From the NCBI GenBank assembly GCA_007117185.1, contig SKHA01000197.1, positions 1 through 15,577 on the forward strand: a stretch of DNA of 15,577 nt. The letters run 5' to 3'. Below the pieces are notes generated by a model that saw only the letters and a program-made list of their open reading frames with translations, searched no databases and was not told where the DNA came from. Origin of the DNA: Spirochaeta sp. (GTDB taxonomy: Bacteria; Spirochaetota; Spirochaetia; DSM-27196; Alkalispirochaetaceae). This document shows, one piece after another, positions 1 to 6,631 of this stretch (its first letter is position 1; each line of letters starts with the position of its first letter). A program made the translations under genes and the position numbers.

Positions 1-560
1 AGAACGCCACCGTGGAATGGGTCGACGGGAACCTGGGCAGCAAGCGCACCATGAAATACCCGGCGGTATACCTTATGGGCGAGGGCGCCCACGGAGAAGT
101 ACTCTCCATCGCCTTTGCCGGCAAAGGGCAGGAGCAGGATTCCGGTGGCAAGATCGTCCACGCTGCAGACAACACCTCCTCAACCATCACCAGCAAGTCC
201 ATCAGCAAGGACGGCGGCACCGCCACCTATCGGGGACACATCAAGGTAGAGGAAGGGGTGCATAACGCCCGGAGCAAGGTGGAGTGCGACGCGCTGCTGA
301 TAGACGGCGAGAGCACCACCAACACTTACCCGTATATGGACATCAAGAGCGACGACGTGGCCATCGAGCACGAAGCGACGGTGAGCAAGATCAGCGACGA
401 CCAGATCTTCTACCTCATGAGCCGGGGCATGTCAGAAGAAGAGGCGGCGGCGATGATCGTCAACGGCTTCCTGGACCCCCTGGTCAAACAGCTGCCCATG
501 GAGTACGCCGTCGAATTGAACCGTCTGATCGAGCTGGAGATGGAGGGGTCTGTTGGATGA
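1..560 (+). CDS. sufB: SufB, Fe-S cluster scaffold subunit (3' part only)
   Basis: C-terminal part of SufB; the 5' end lies outside the window, and the first complete codon is at base 3. SufB is the scaffold subunit of the cytosolic SufBC2D complex, on which sulfur and iron are built into Fe-S clusters before transfer to apoproteins. The fragment opens with the conserved block VEWVDGNLGSKRTMKYPAVY, followed by FAGKGQEQDSG. It retains the cysteine in VECDALLID (codon 285-287), which aligns by eye with the catalytic Cys405 of E. coli SufB, and the EHEATVSKI block that carries the conserved His/Glu. It ends with the family signature FYLMSRGMSEEEAAAMIVNG. The TGA stop overlaps the sufD ATG (ATGA), so the two are translationally coupled. 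sufC is presumably upstream, outside the window. The right-hand neighbours contain no sufS or sufU. Confidence 0.96.
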   Translation, partial: NATVEWVDGNLGSKRTMKYPAVYLMGEGAHGEVLSIAFAGKGQEQDSGGKIVHAADNTSSTITSKSISKDGGTATYRGHIKVEEGVHNARSKVECDALLIDGESTTNTYPYMDIKSDDVAIEHEATVSKISDDQIFYLMSRGMSEEEAAAMIVNGFLDPLVKQLPMEYAVELNRLIELEMEGSVG

Positions 561-1861
561 GCGTTGCAACATGGAATGACAGCTCCGTGGCAACCCTGGA
601 GAGTTATCTCCAGGGCCTTGAAGAGCCCGGCTGGGTCAGTGAGGTCCGCGCAGCGGCGATGGAACGATTCAGACAGATGGACTGGCCAACCTCCCAGGAC
701 GAGGAGTTTCGCAGAAGCGATCTCTCATCCTTCAGCTTTGAGAGCTGGGCGTTTGAAAACGCTCCGCAGCCCAGCGCGGAGGTAGAAAACCCTGCCGGAC
801 TTTCCGGAACGATCACCTTCGACGGCTCCAGAGCATTGCGTCGTACCGTAGCTGAAGGACTTGCCGCCAAAGGGGTGGTGCTGCTCAGCTTTCGCGATCT
901 CGCCGCCACTTCCGTCCCTGAGGTGGTGACCACCCAGATCCGTGACGCGATGCTTCGGGGGGTGAAGAACGCCGATAACCGGCTCACCCTCTGGCACTAC
1001 GTGACCCTCACCCACGGTGCGATCCTGTACGTACCGGAGTTCCTCGAGCTGAAGGACCCCTTCATGATCTCCTTTGAGGAGACCGGTGATAAAGTTCTCC
1101 GTTCACCCCAGATCGTGGTGGTTGGTGGCACTGGCTCGCGATTCTCCGTCGTCCATCGCAGTCGCGGCGCTGAAGAAGGAGACGTTCTCTACACCGAAGG
1201 TATCGACATCGCCGTGGGTGACAGTGGCCAGGTCAACTACTACCTGCTGCAGAACGTCAATATCGATTCAAGCTATTTCTCCAACGGTCTTGGCACCGTC
1301 GGCCGGGACGCCACCCTGAAGATGTACAGCGCCGTTTTCGGGGGGCTCTTCAGCAAATACCGTTTCGACGCCGAGATGGACGGACCCGGCGGTGACGCCT
1401 TTCTCGGGGGGGTCTACTTCCCCCACGAGGATCAGCACGTTGACATGCGCACGGTGCAGCGGCACATCGGTCAGAAATCCCACAGCCTCACCCTCTACAA
1501 GGGGGCGGTGATTTGCGAAGCTCACAGCGTCTACCAGGGGTTGATCAGCGTGGACCATGACGCCCTCAACACCGACGCGTACCTGACCAACAACAACCTC
1601 GTTCTCGGTGATGAGGCGCAGGCGGACTCCATTCCCACCCTGCAGATCAACACCGACGAGGTACGCTGCAGCCACGGATCTACCACCGGAAAGCTGGATA
1701 GCCGCCACATGTTCTACCTGGAATCCAGGGGATACTCACCCGAAGAGGCGCGACACCTGCTTATTCAGGGGTTCTTCGAGGAGGTCCTGGCGGATTATCC
1801 GGAGGTCGTCATCGACGAGATTCACGACGTGGTAGAATCCCGCATCTGTGAATGCGATTAG
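557..1861 (+). CDS. sufD: SufD, Fe-S cluster assembly subunit
   Basis: 434-residue SufD, the partner of SufB in the SufBC2D scaffold; the SufB-SufD interface is where the nascent cluster forms. The start ATG at 557 overlaps the sufB stop by four bases and is preceded by a GGAG-rich stretch. Residues 1-150 are the less conserved helical domain. About 180-375 form the repeated beta-helix core. The end has the shared SufB/SufD signature FYLESRGYSPEEARHLLIQG. The block SVDHDALNTDAYLTNNNLVL (331-350) and VRCSHGSTTGKLD (369-381) are diagnostic for SufD. His373 aligns with the functional His360 of E. coli SufD. The length is normal and no key residue is missing. The gene stops with TAG, which matters for judging the in-frame TAG in secE. 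The Rieske gene starts 19 bases downstream. Confidence 0.96.
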   Translation: MSVATWNDSSVATLESYLQGLEEPGWVSEVRAAAMERFRQMDWPTSQDEEFRRSDLSSFSFESWAFENAPQPSAEVENPAGLSGTITFDGSRALRRTVAEGLAAKGVVLLSFRDLAATSVPEVVTTQIRDAMLRGVKNADNRLTLWHYVTLTHGAILYVPEFLELKDPFMISFEETGDKVLRSPQIVVVGGTGSRFSVVHRSRGAEEGDVLYTEGIDIAVGDSGQVNYYLLQNVNIDSSYFSNGLGTVGRDATLKMYSAVFGGLFSKYRFDAEMDGPGGDAFLGGVYFPHEDQHVDMRTVQRHIGQKSHSLTLYKGAVICEAHSVYQGLISVDHDALNTDAYLTNNNLVLGDEAQADSIPTLQINTDEVRCSHGSTTGKLDSRHMFYLESRGYSPEEARHLLIQGFFEEVLADYPEVVIDEIHDVVESRICECD

Positions 1862-1880
1862 TCCCGATAGAGGGTGACCG

Positions 1881-2186
1881 ATGATGGCGCAGTGGCGGGA
1901 AGTGTGCAGGGAGGACTCTTTCAGGACAACCTTCAAGTTCGTTCATCGGCGGAAAGAGGTGGCTCTGTTCCGCCTGGTTGACGGCATATTCGCAACGGAG
2001 AACTCCTGCAGCCATGAGTACTCCCAGCTCAGCGAGGGGATGATCATGGGGGACGACGTCTACTGCCCCAAGCACGGTTCCCGGTTCGACATCCGCACCG
2101 GGGCGGTGAGAGACCTTCCGGCCACCCGGCCGGTGAAGACCTACCCCGTAAAAGTTGAGGATGGGGTGGTTTACGTCAAGATCTGA
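1881..2186 (+). CDS. Small Rieske-type [2Fe-2S] ferredoxin
   Basis: A 101-residue single-domain Rieske protein. The two ligand motifs are clear: C-S-H at Cys43/His45 and C-P-K-H at Cys62/His65, giving Cys2-His2 ligation of one [2Fe-2S] cluster. The following GSRFDIRTGAV loop is typical of dioxygenase-type Rieske ferredoxins and the NirD-like family. There is no signal peptide, membrane segment or oxygenase domain, so it is most likely a soluble electron carrier. I placed the start at the first of two tandem ATG codons, with AGGGTGA just upstream. It follows sufD by 19 bases and its stop lies 4 bases before the likely sua5 start. The position suggests a role tied to Fe-S assembly or electron supply, but the partner cannot be read from the sequence. 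It could also act as a cluster sensor or a subunit of an unlinked enzyme. Confidence 0.9.
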   Translation: MMAQWREVCREDSFRTTFKFVHRRKEVALFRLVDGIFATENSCSHEYSQLSEGMIMGDDVYCPKHGSRFDIRTGAVRDLPATRPVKTYPVKVEDGVVYVKI

Positions 2187-2190
2187 CCAG

Positions 2191-3183
2191 GTGGGTGTGC
2201 AGACACGCCTCCTGGGCCCGGATGATGTCGGGACTGCCGGGGGGATGATCCGCGCCGGGCAACTGGTGGTCTTCCCTACCGAGACTGTCTACGGCCTTGG
2301 TGCCTGTGCAATCGACAGCAACGCCATTCGTGCGGTCTTTGCTGCCAAGGATCGTCCTGCCGATAACCCCCTGATCGTACACCTTGCCAGCGTCGATGAA
2401 GCTCTTGATGCGGTCCCCCGGGGTGAGGGGCTGCTGCGGGCCGCCCTTGAAGGGTATGCGCCGGGGCCGCTCACTATTGTCATCCCCGCTCCGTCGTGGG
2501 CGGTTCCGGAGGTCCGGGGTGGTCTGCCTACCATCGCCTTGCGCGTACCGGCGCTTCAGGTTGCCCGACAGATAATTGCTGCTGCGGGGGTGCCGGTGGC
2601 GGCGCCCAGTGCCAACCGCAGTGGGCGGCCCAGCCCCACCTCTGCAGTCATGGCGATGGCGGAGATGTCCGGTCGCGTCGCTGCTGTCGTAGACGGTGGC
2701 AGCTGTGCGTTGGGAATCGAATCCACCATTATCACCGCCGTGGCAGATCGGGAACTCGTTGTGCTGCGCCCCGGATCAATCTCAGCGGCGGAAATCGCTG
2801 CGCGGCTGGGGTGCCCGGTCCGGGGACGGACTACCCATGACGCTATCGCCCCGGGGACCCGTTATCGCCACTACACCCCGGTGATACCGGTGATCCTTGT
2901 TCCCTCCGAGCTGATGGCTCGTGCTGCCGCTGAGGCGCGTGGGCTGCCCGGCGGCGCCGGTACTGTGGTGCTTACGGCAGAGCAGTTCGACGGTTTCGCC
3001 GGGTACGCCGAGCAGCTGTATCGGGCGTTCTGGGAGGCGGAGCGGGCGGGGGCACCGTGTATCCTTGCGGAGCGACCTCCCCCGGGACATGACGAAGGGC
3101 TGGCAGACCGTCTTTACCGGGCCGCCTCGGCAGAGTACCGCCCGGGGGTGCTCAGCGAGGTTGTTCAGTACCCAGAAGGGTGA
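2191..3183 (+). CDS. Threonylcarbamoyl-AMP synthase, Sua5 type (t6A37 pathway)
   Basis: Full-length Sua5-type protein of about 330 residues. It makes L-threonylcarbamoyl-AMP from threonine, bicarbonate and ATP, the first step of t6A37 formation in ANN-decoding tRNAs. The YrdC domain spans about residues 8-205, with FPTETVYGLGACA (28-40), the KDR motif (53-55), and APSANRSGRPSPTSA (138-152). A linker containing APGTRYRHYTP (220-230) leads into a C-terminal Sua5 domain, so this is the long form and not the short TsaC. The start is uncertain. GTG 2191 or GTG 2197 fits family N-termini best. ATG 2161 and TTG 2155 overlap the Rieske gene, and none has a strong ribosome binding site. The gene is apparently the last of the suf-Rieske unit. 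Its 3' end overlaps mtaB on the other strand by 32 bases. Confidence 0.93.
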   Translation: MGVQTRLLGPDDVGTAGGMIRAGQLVVFPTETVYGLGACAIDSNAIRAVFAAKDRPADNPLIVHLASVDEALDAVPRGEGLLRAALEGYAPGPLTIVIPAPSWAVPEVRGGLPTIALRVPALQVARQIIAAAGVPVAAPSANRSGRPSPTSAVMAMAEMSGRVAAVVDGGSCALGIESTIITAVADRELVVLRPGSISAAEIAARLGCPVRGRTTHDAIAPGTRYRHYTPVIPVILVPSELMARAAAEARGLPGGAGTVVLTAEQFDGFAGYAEQLYRAFWEAERAGAPCILAERPPPGHDEGLADRLYRAASAEYRPGVLSEVVQYPEG

Positions 3184-4483
3184 ACCCGCCGGCGTGATCA
3201 TCCATCCCGTCGATCTTCGTCTCCACAACGGTATTATGTTGGGTCCGGGCGCCTGGGGTAAACCGCACCGGCACGTAGTACCCGCTGAGCCCCGTCGCCG
3301 CCACCACGCCACCGGGAGTCTCCTCCAGCTTTTCCACCAGCACCTGCGCCGTGGAACCCACCAGTTGCCGTCGATAGCGCTGCTTCTCCCTGTCGGCCAC
3401 CTCCTGCAGCAGCGTCGTCCGCCGTCGCCGCTCCTCCACCGGGACAGCCCCGGTCATTCGTTCCGCCCGGGTGCCGCTGCGCACTGAGTAGGGAAAGACG
3501 TGGACGTGGCCGAAGGTAAACTCCCTCACCGCGTTCAACGAGCGCTCGAAGTCGGCATCACTCTCCCCGGGGAACCCGGTGATCAGATCGGTGGTGACGT
3601 TGAACAGGGGATCCAGTGCGCGCAGGCGCTGGACCACCTCCCGATACGATTGGAGGGTATACATCCGCCGCATCTGCAGGAGGATCCGGTCGCTACCGCT
3701 TTGCAGGCACAGATGCAGGTGACGACACATCTTTTCGTGACGAAACAGATCAAGGAAGCGCTGGTCCAGTTGGTCCGGCTCCAGCGATGATATCCGGACC
3801 CGGAACGTACCGGGCAATTCGAGAATTCCGGCCACAAGGGCGGTGAAGTCCGCCTCCTCGTGGCGGTACCGGCTCATGTTGACCCCGGTAAGGACCAGCT
3901 CGCGGCTGCCTCTCAGCACCGCCGCCCGGGCTTCCTGAAGGACCGCCGCCGCTGCACGGCTGCGGGCGCGGCCGCGAACAAACGGTATAATGCAGAACGT
4001 ACAGAAGTTGTCGCACCCTTCCTGGACTTTCAGGTTTGTCCGGGTATGAAAGATCTGCTTCGGAGGGGTATACCCGAAGGGGTCAGCGGAAAGGGTGTGA
4101 GGGTCCACCGTTTCACCGCGAAAATGAGCGTCCAGTACCTCCGGGATGGTGTTCTTGTGGTTGTTGTCGATCCAGTACCGTACCCGGTCATCCACTTCGG
4201 GGTGACTGTTGACAAAACACCCGGTGACGACCACCGGAGCCCGGTCCGCTCCCAGTCGCAGAGCGCGGTTGATGGTGTTACGGGTTTTGCGGTCAGCCTT
4301 GTTGGTGACGGTGCAGCTGTTGATCACGTAGGCGTCGGCGTCCTCCTGAAGGGGAACTACCCGGTACCCGTGATTCGCCACAGCGGTAGCGATCGCGTCG
4401 GTCTCGTACTGATTCAGTTTGCACCCCAGCGTCTCAAACGCCACAGTGCGACCCTTTCCGTGTCGCTCCGCCGGCGCCGTCAC
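3152..4483 (-). CDS. mtaB: MtaB, tRNA t6A37 methylthiotransferase
   Basis: 443-residue radical-SAM methylthiotransferase that converts t6A37 to ms2t6A37, mainly in tRNA-Lys(UUU). The N-terminal UPF0004 domain has Cys21 (TLGCKLNQYET), Cys57 (NSCTVTNKAD) and Cys89 (VTGCF), which bind the auxiliary [4Fe-4S] cluster. The radical-SAM cluster motif is Cys157/Cys161/Cys164 (GCDNFCTFC). A C-terminal TRAM-like domain follows. CKLNQ plus SCTVT separates MtaB from MiaB, which has CQMN and CSVR. The start is GTG at 4483, forming a GTGA overlap with the miaB stop, so MtaB is translated as the third gene of the reductase-miaB-mtaB operon. Both its Fe-S clusters and its reductant could be supplied by flanking genes. 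It runs tail-to-tail into the Sua5 gene, whose pathway makes its substrate. Confidence 0.95.
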   Translation of the reverse strand: MTAPAERHGKGRTVAFETLGCKLNQYETDAIATAVANHGYRVVPLQEDADAYVINSCTVTNKADRKTRNTINRALRLGADRAPVVVTGCFVNSHPEVDDRVRYWIDNNHKNTIPEVLDAHFRGETVDPHTLSADPFGYTPPKQIFHTRTNLKVQEGCDNFCTFCIIPFVRGRARSRAAAAVLQEARAAVLRGSRELVLTGVNMSRYRHEEADFTALVAGILELPGTFRVRISSLEPDQLDQRFLDLFRHEKMCRHLHLCLQSGSDRILLQMRRMYTLQSYREVVQRLRALDPLFNVTTDLITGFPGESDADFERSLNAVREFTFGHVHVFPYSVRSGTRAERMTGAVPVEERRRRTTLLQEVADREKQRYRRQLVGSTAQVLVEKLEETPGGVVAATGLSGYYVPVRFTPGARTQHNTVVETKIDGMDDHAGGFTLLGTEQPR

Positions 4484-5817
4484 AGAGCGCTCCGGATCGT
4501 CGCGGCGATGGAAAGGGGGCGGACGTCCGTAACAGCGGCGCGGACAAACATGCCGGGATGGTACCCGTCGGCAACGGGCAGACGCACCGGGGTGCGTCCC
4601 TCGGTTTTCCCGCTGAAGAACCCGGGCTTGCGGTCGTACCCGTCCAGAAGTACCGTAACCTCCGTGCCGGCCAATCGGGAGTTGTGATCCAGGGCGGTGC
4701 GTTCAAGAACCTCGGTGAGGACGTGCAGCCGCCGGCGCTTCTCTTCCTGGGGAACGTCGTCGGCCCAGCGGGCGCTGGCCGCACCAGGCCGGGGTGAGTA
4801 CTGGGCGATATACGCCATGTTGTAGCGAAACTCCTCCATCGCCTCCCGGGTGTGCTGAAACTGTTCTTCCGTCTCGCCGGTGAACCCGACGATGATGTCC
4901 GTGAAGAGGGTCGCCTCCGGAAGAATACGGCGGACACTCTCTACAACCCGGCGATAGCCGCTGAGGCGGTAGTTCCGGTTCATGCGGATGAGGACCTTGT
5001 CGTCGCCGCTCTGGATGGGCAGATGGATCTGGTTGGCCAGGGTGGGGTAGCGGGCGATCACCTCCAGAACGTCGTCACCCATGTCCCGCGGGTGGGGCGA
5101 GGTGAAGTAGATCCATACGTCGGCCCCTCGGGTTTCCTCGCCGATCCGGCGCAGCAGCTCGCTGAACCGCACTTCCTCGCTGCGCTGGTCCAGCCCGTAA
5201 CTGTTGACGTTCTGACCCAGGAGGGTAATGGTCCGGTATCCCGACTCCACCAGCCGGCGTACCTCCGCGATGATCTCTCCGCTGGGACGGGAGACCTCCC
5301 GCCCCCGGGTGTAGGGAACGGCGCAAAACGTGCAGAACTTGTCGCACCCGTTCTGGATCGGCACGTACGCCTCGATGGTGGAGGTGTACGAAGGGGTGAC
5401 CTGCCAGAACCCTTCCCGGATATCCGGGGTGTCCCCGAGAGGGGGGGGCGTGGGAGGTGCGGCAGGGGGCGGGGTGACCACCCCGTACTGCCGGATCATC
5501 TCCGGAACCTGGGGTAACTCGTTGATGGAGAAGAGCAGGTCAAAACGCTTGAGCAGCTTCTCCCGGTCTTCCGGAAGAATGCAGCCGGAGACAAAGGTGA
5601 GCAGGGGGCGCTTCGCTTTCCAGGTGTTCCACAGGTGTATCTTGCTGTACACCTTGTCGATAGCCCGCTGGCGTACCGAGCAGGAGATCACTCCCAGCAG
5701 ATCCGCGTCTTCCTCGCGGTCGCAGCGGCTGTACCCCGCTTCCTCCAAAACAGTCATGATCCGTTCCGCGTCAGACTGGTTCATCTGACACCCCAGTGGG
5801 ACAAGGTGGTAGCGCAT
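4480..5817 (-). CDS. miaB: MiaB, tRNA i6A37 methylthiotransferase
   Basis: 445-residue radical-SAM enzyme that converts i6A37 to ms2i6A37 in UNN-decoding tRNAs, using two [4Fe-4S] clusters and SAM. Auxiliary cluster cysteines are Cys10 (LGCQMNQSDAE), Cys46 (ISCSVRQRA) and Cys79 (SGCILPED). The radical-SAM motif is Cys158/Cys162/Cys165 (GCDKFCTFCAVPYTRGRE). LLGQNVNSYG, FTSPHPRDM and IHLPIQSGDD are typical MiaB blocks, and a TRAM domain ends the protein. Two oddities: the usual NTCSVR reads ISCSVR, and a proline-rich linker (about residues 115-127, with two PPP runs) separates the first two domains. The ATG at 5817 shares one base with the reductase stop (TGATG), and its own stop overlaps the mtaB start. 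The partner gene miaA is not in the window. Confidence 0.95.
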   Translation of the reverse strand: MRYHLVPLGCQMNQSDAERIMTVLEEAGYSRCDREEDADLLGVISCSVRQRAIDKVYSKIHLWNTWKAKRPLLTFVSGCILPEDREKLLKRFDLLFSINELPQVPEMIRQYGVVTPPPAAPPTPPPLGDTPDIREGFWQVTPSYTSTIEAYVPIQNGCDKFCTFCAVPYTRGREVSRPSGEIIAEVRRLVESGYRTITLLGQNVNSYGLDQRSEEVRFSELLRRIGEETRGADVWIYFTSPHPRDMGDDVLEVIARYPTLANQIHLPIQSGDDKVLIRMNRNYRLSGYRRVVESVRRILPEATLFTDIIVGFTGETEEQFQHTREAMEEFRYNMAYIAQYSPRPGAASARWADDVPQEEKRRRLHVLTEVLERTALDHNSRLAGTEVTVLLDGYDRKPGFFSGKTEGRTPVRLPVADGYHPGMFVRAAVTDVRPLSIAATIRSAL

Positions 5818-6476
5818 CAGTAATACACCTCAGCGAAGAGGTGGGAATGAGGTACCCCATGCTCCTGGAGAATATCAAACGCTTCGTAAATCATGTCGCA
5901 GTTCCCGCACAGGTAATATCGTGCCTCCCGGTCCAGTCTGCCCTCAGCCGCTTCCTGCCGCAGATAATCGGTAACCCGACCACTGAAGTCACCGCCTCCG
6001 CCGCGGCTGACACAGGTAGTGATCCGGGAGCGGTCGTACCACTCGTACTCGTAACACTCGTCAACCCGCCGTATGCCGTGCAGCAGGCGGTATTCAAGAC
6101 CGTCGCAGGCGCCGACAAAGCAATGAAACGGCGAGATTCCGGTGCCGGTGGCGATAAATACGTGCCGCTGTTCCCGCCACTGTTCGTCCAGGGTGAAAAA
6201 GCCAAAGGGTCCGTCAACGGAAAGGGGCGCCCCCGATCTCAGCCGGGCCAGTCTGGTGGTGACGTACCCGCCCTCAACCTCCTTGACGAGAATCTCCAGA
6301 GCACTTCCCCCGGGCGGGGAATAGATCGAGTACTCCCTCATGTGGATACCACCGCTCGGGCCAACACTGACATATTGACCGGGGGTGAACGGGATTCCGG
6401 GATCGACGGAAAACCGAAGGACAAAGGCACTGTCGCTGACGCGACGAAGGTGCTCAACAGAACAGCTGGCAGACAC
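5817..6476 (-). CDS. Small ferredoxin/flavodoxin-NADP+ reductase (Fpr-like)
   Basis: 219-residue FAD-dependent oxidoreductase of the ferredoxin-NADP+ reductase superfamily, lacking any fused ferredoxin domain. The FAD-binding domain has FTPGQYVSVG (30-39) and the RxYS motif MREYSIYSPP (46-55). The nucleotide-binding domain has IATGTGISPF (108-117) and the C-terminal LCGNCDMIYEAFDIL (189-203), ending in aromatic residues (FAEVYY), as in bacterial Fpr proteins. I chose the GTG at 6476 because a strong TAAGGAG lies 7 bases upstream; a GTG at 6533 would add 19 residues with no such site. It is the first gene of the reductase-miaB-mtaB operon and is divergent from a flavodoxin gene. The natural inference is an NADPH to FAD to flavodoxin chain feeding the radical-SAM enzymes. 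Flavodoxin versus ferredoxin as partner is not proven. Confidence 0.86.
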   Translation of the reverse strand: MSASCSVEHLRRVSDSAFVLRFSVDPGIPFTPGQYVSVGPSGGIHMREYSIYSPPGGSALEILVKEVEGGYVTTRLARLRSGAPLSVDGPFGFFTLDEQWREQRHVFIATGTGISPFHCFVGACDGLEYRLLHGIRRVDECYEYEWYDRSRITTCVSRGGGGDFSGRVTDYLRQEAAEGRLDREARYYLCGNCDMIYEAFDILQEHGVPHSHLFAEVYY

Positions 6477-6483
6477 AATGAGA

Positions 6484-6490
6484 CTCCTTA
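6484..6490 (-). promoter_or_regulatory. Ribosome binding site deciding the reductase start
   Basis: TAAGGAG on the minus strand, 7 bases before GTG 6476. It supports the shorter reductase over the upstream in-frame GTG at 6533. Confidence 0.75.
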
Positions 6491-6531
6491 CCGATGTGTA
6501 CCCGAAGATGACTTCGCTGGTCAACAAATAC

Positions 6532-6564
6532 ACCGGTCCGGCCCTCAGAACAGACCGGTTGACT
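6532..6564. repeat. Paired ACCGGT sites in the reductase/flavodoxin intergenic region
   Basis: ACCGGTC at 6532-6538 and GACCGGT at 6553-6559 form an inverted repeat with 7-base arms and a 14-base spacer. Each contains the palindrome ACCGGT, and the two palindromes are 22 bases apart, about two helical turns. The second copy runs straight into the TTGACT -35 box of the flavodoxin promoter. This geometry would suit a dimeric regulator binding both sites on one face of the DNA. No known regulator motif was matched. Confidence 0.45.
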
Positions 6565-6588
6565 TGTCAAATTCGCCATGACTATATT
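6559..6588 (+). promoter_or_regulatory. Sigma70-type promoter for flavodoxin
   Basis: -35 TTGACT (6559-6564), 18-base spacer, -10 TATATT (6583-6588), predicting a start near 6595 and a leader of roughly 37 bases before the flavodoxin ATG at 6632. The -35 box lies inside a short inverted repeat, TTGAC-TT-GTCAA (6559-6570), and abuts an ACCGGT copy. An equally clear promoter for the divergent reductase operon could not be found. Confidence 0.65.
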
Positions 6589-6631
6589 GGTCGAAGTCCA
6601 ACGACAACCACAACACCGTCAGGGGGAGTTT

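Noticed and set aside
3860..4687. 275-codon open frame antisense to mtaB and the miaB end
   Set aside because: It crosses the coupled miaB-mtaB junction; both of those proteins are clearly real.
5796..6581. 261-codon plus-strand frame antisense to the reductase
   Set aside because: It covers the regulatory region and the antisense of a conserved flavoprotein; no motif or ribosome binding site.
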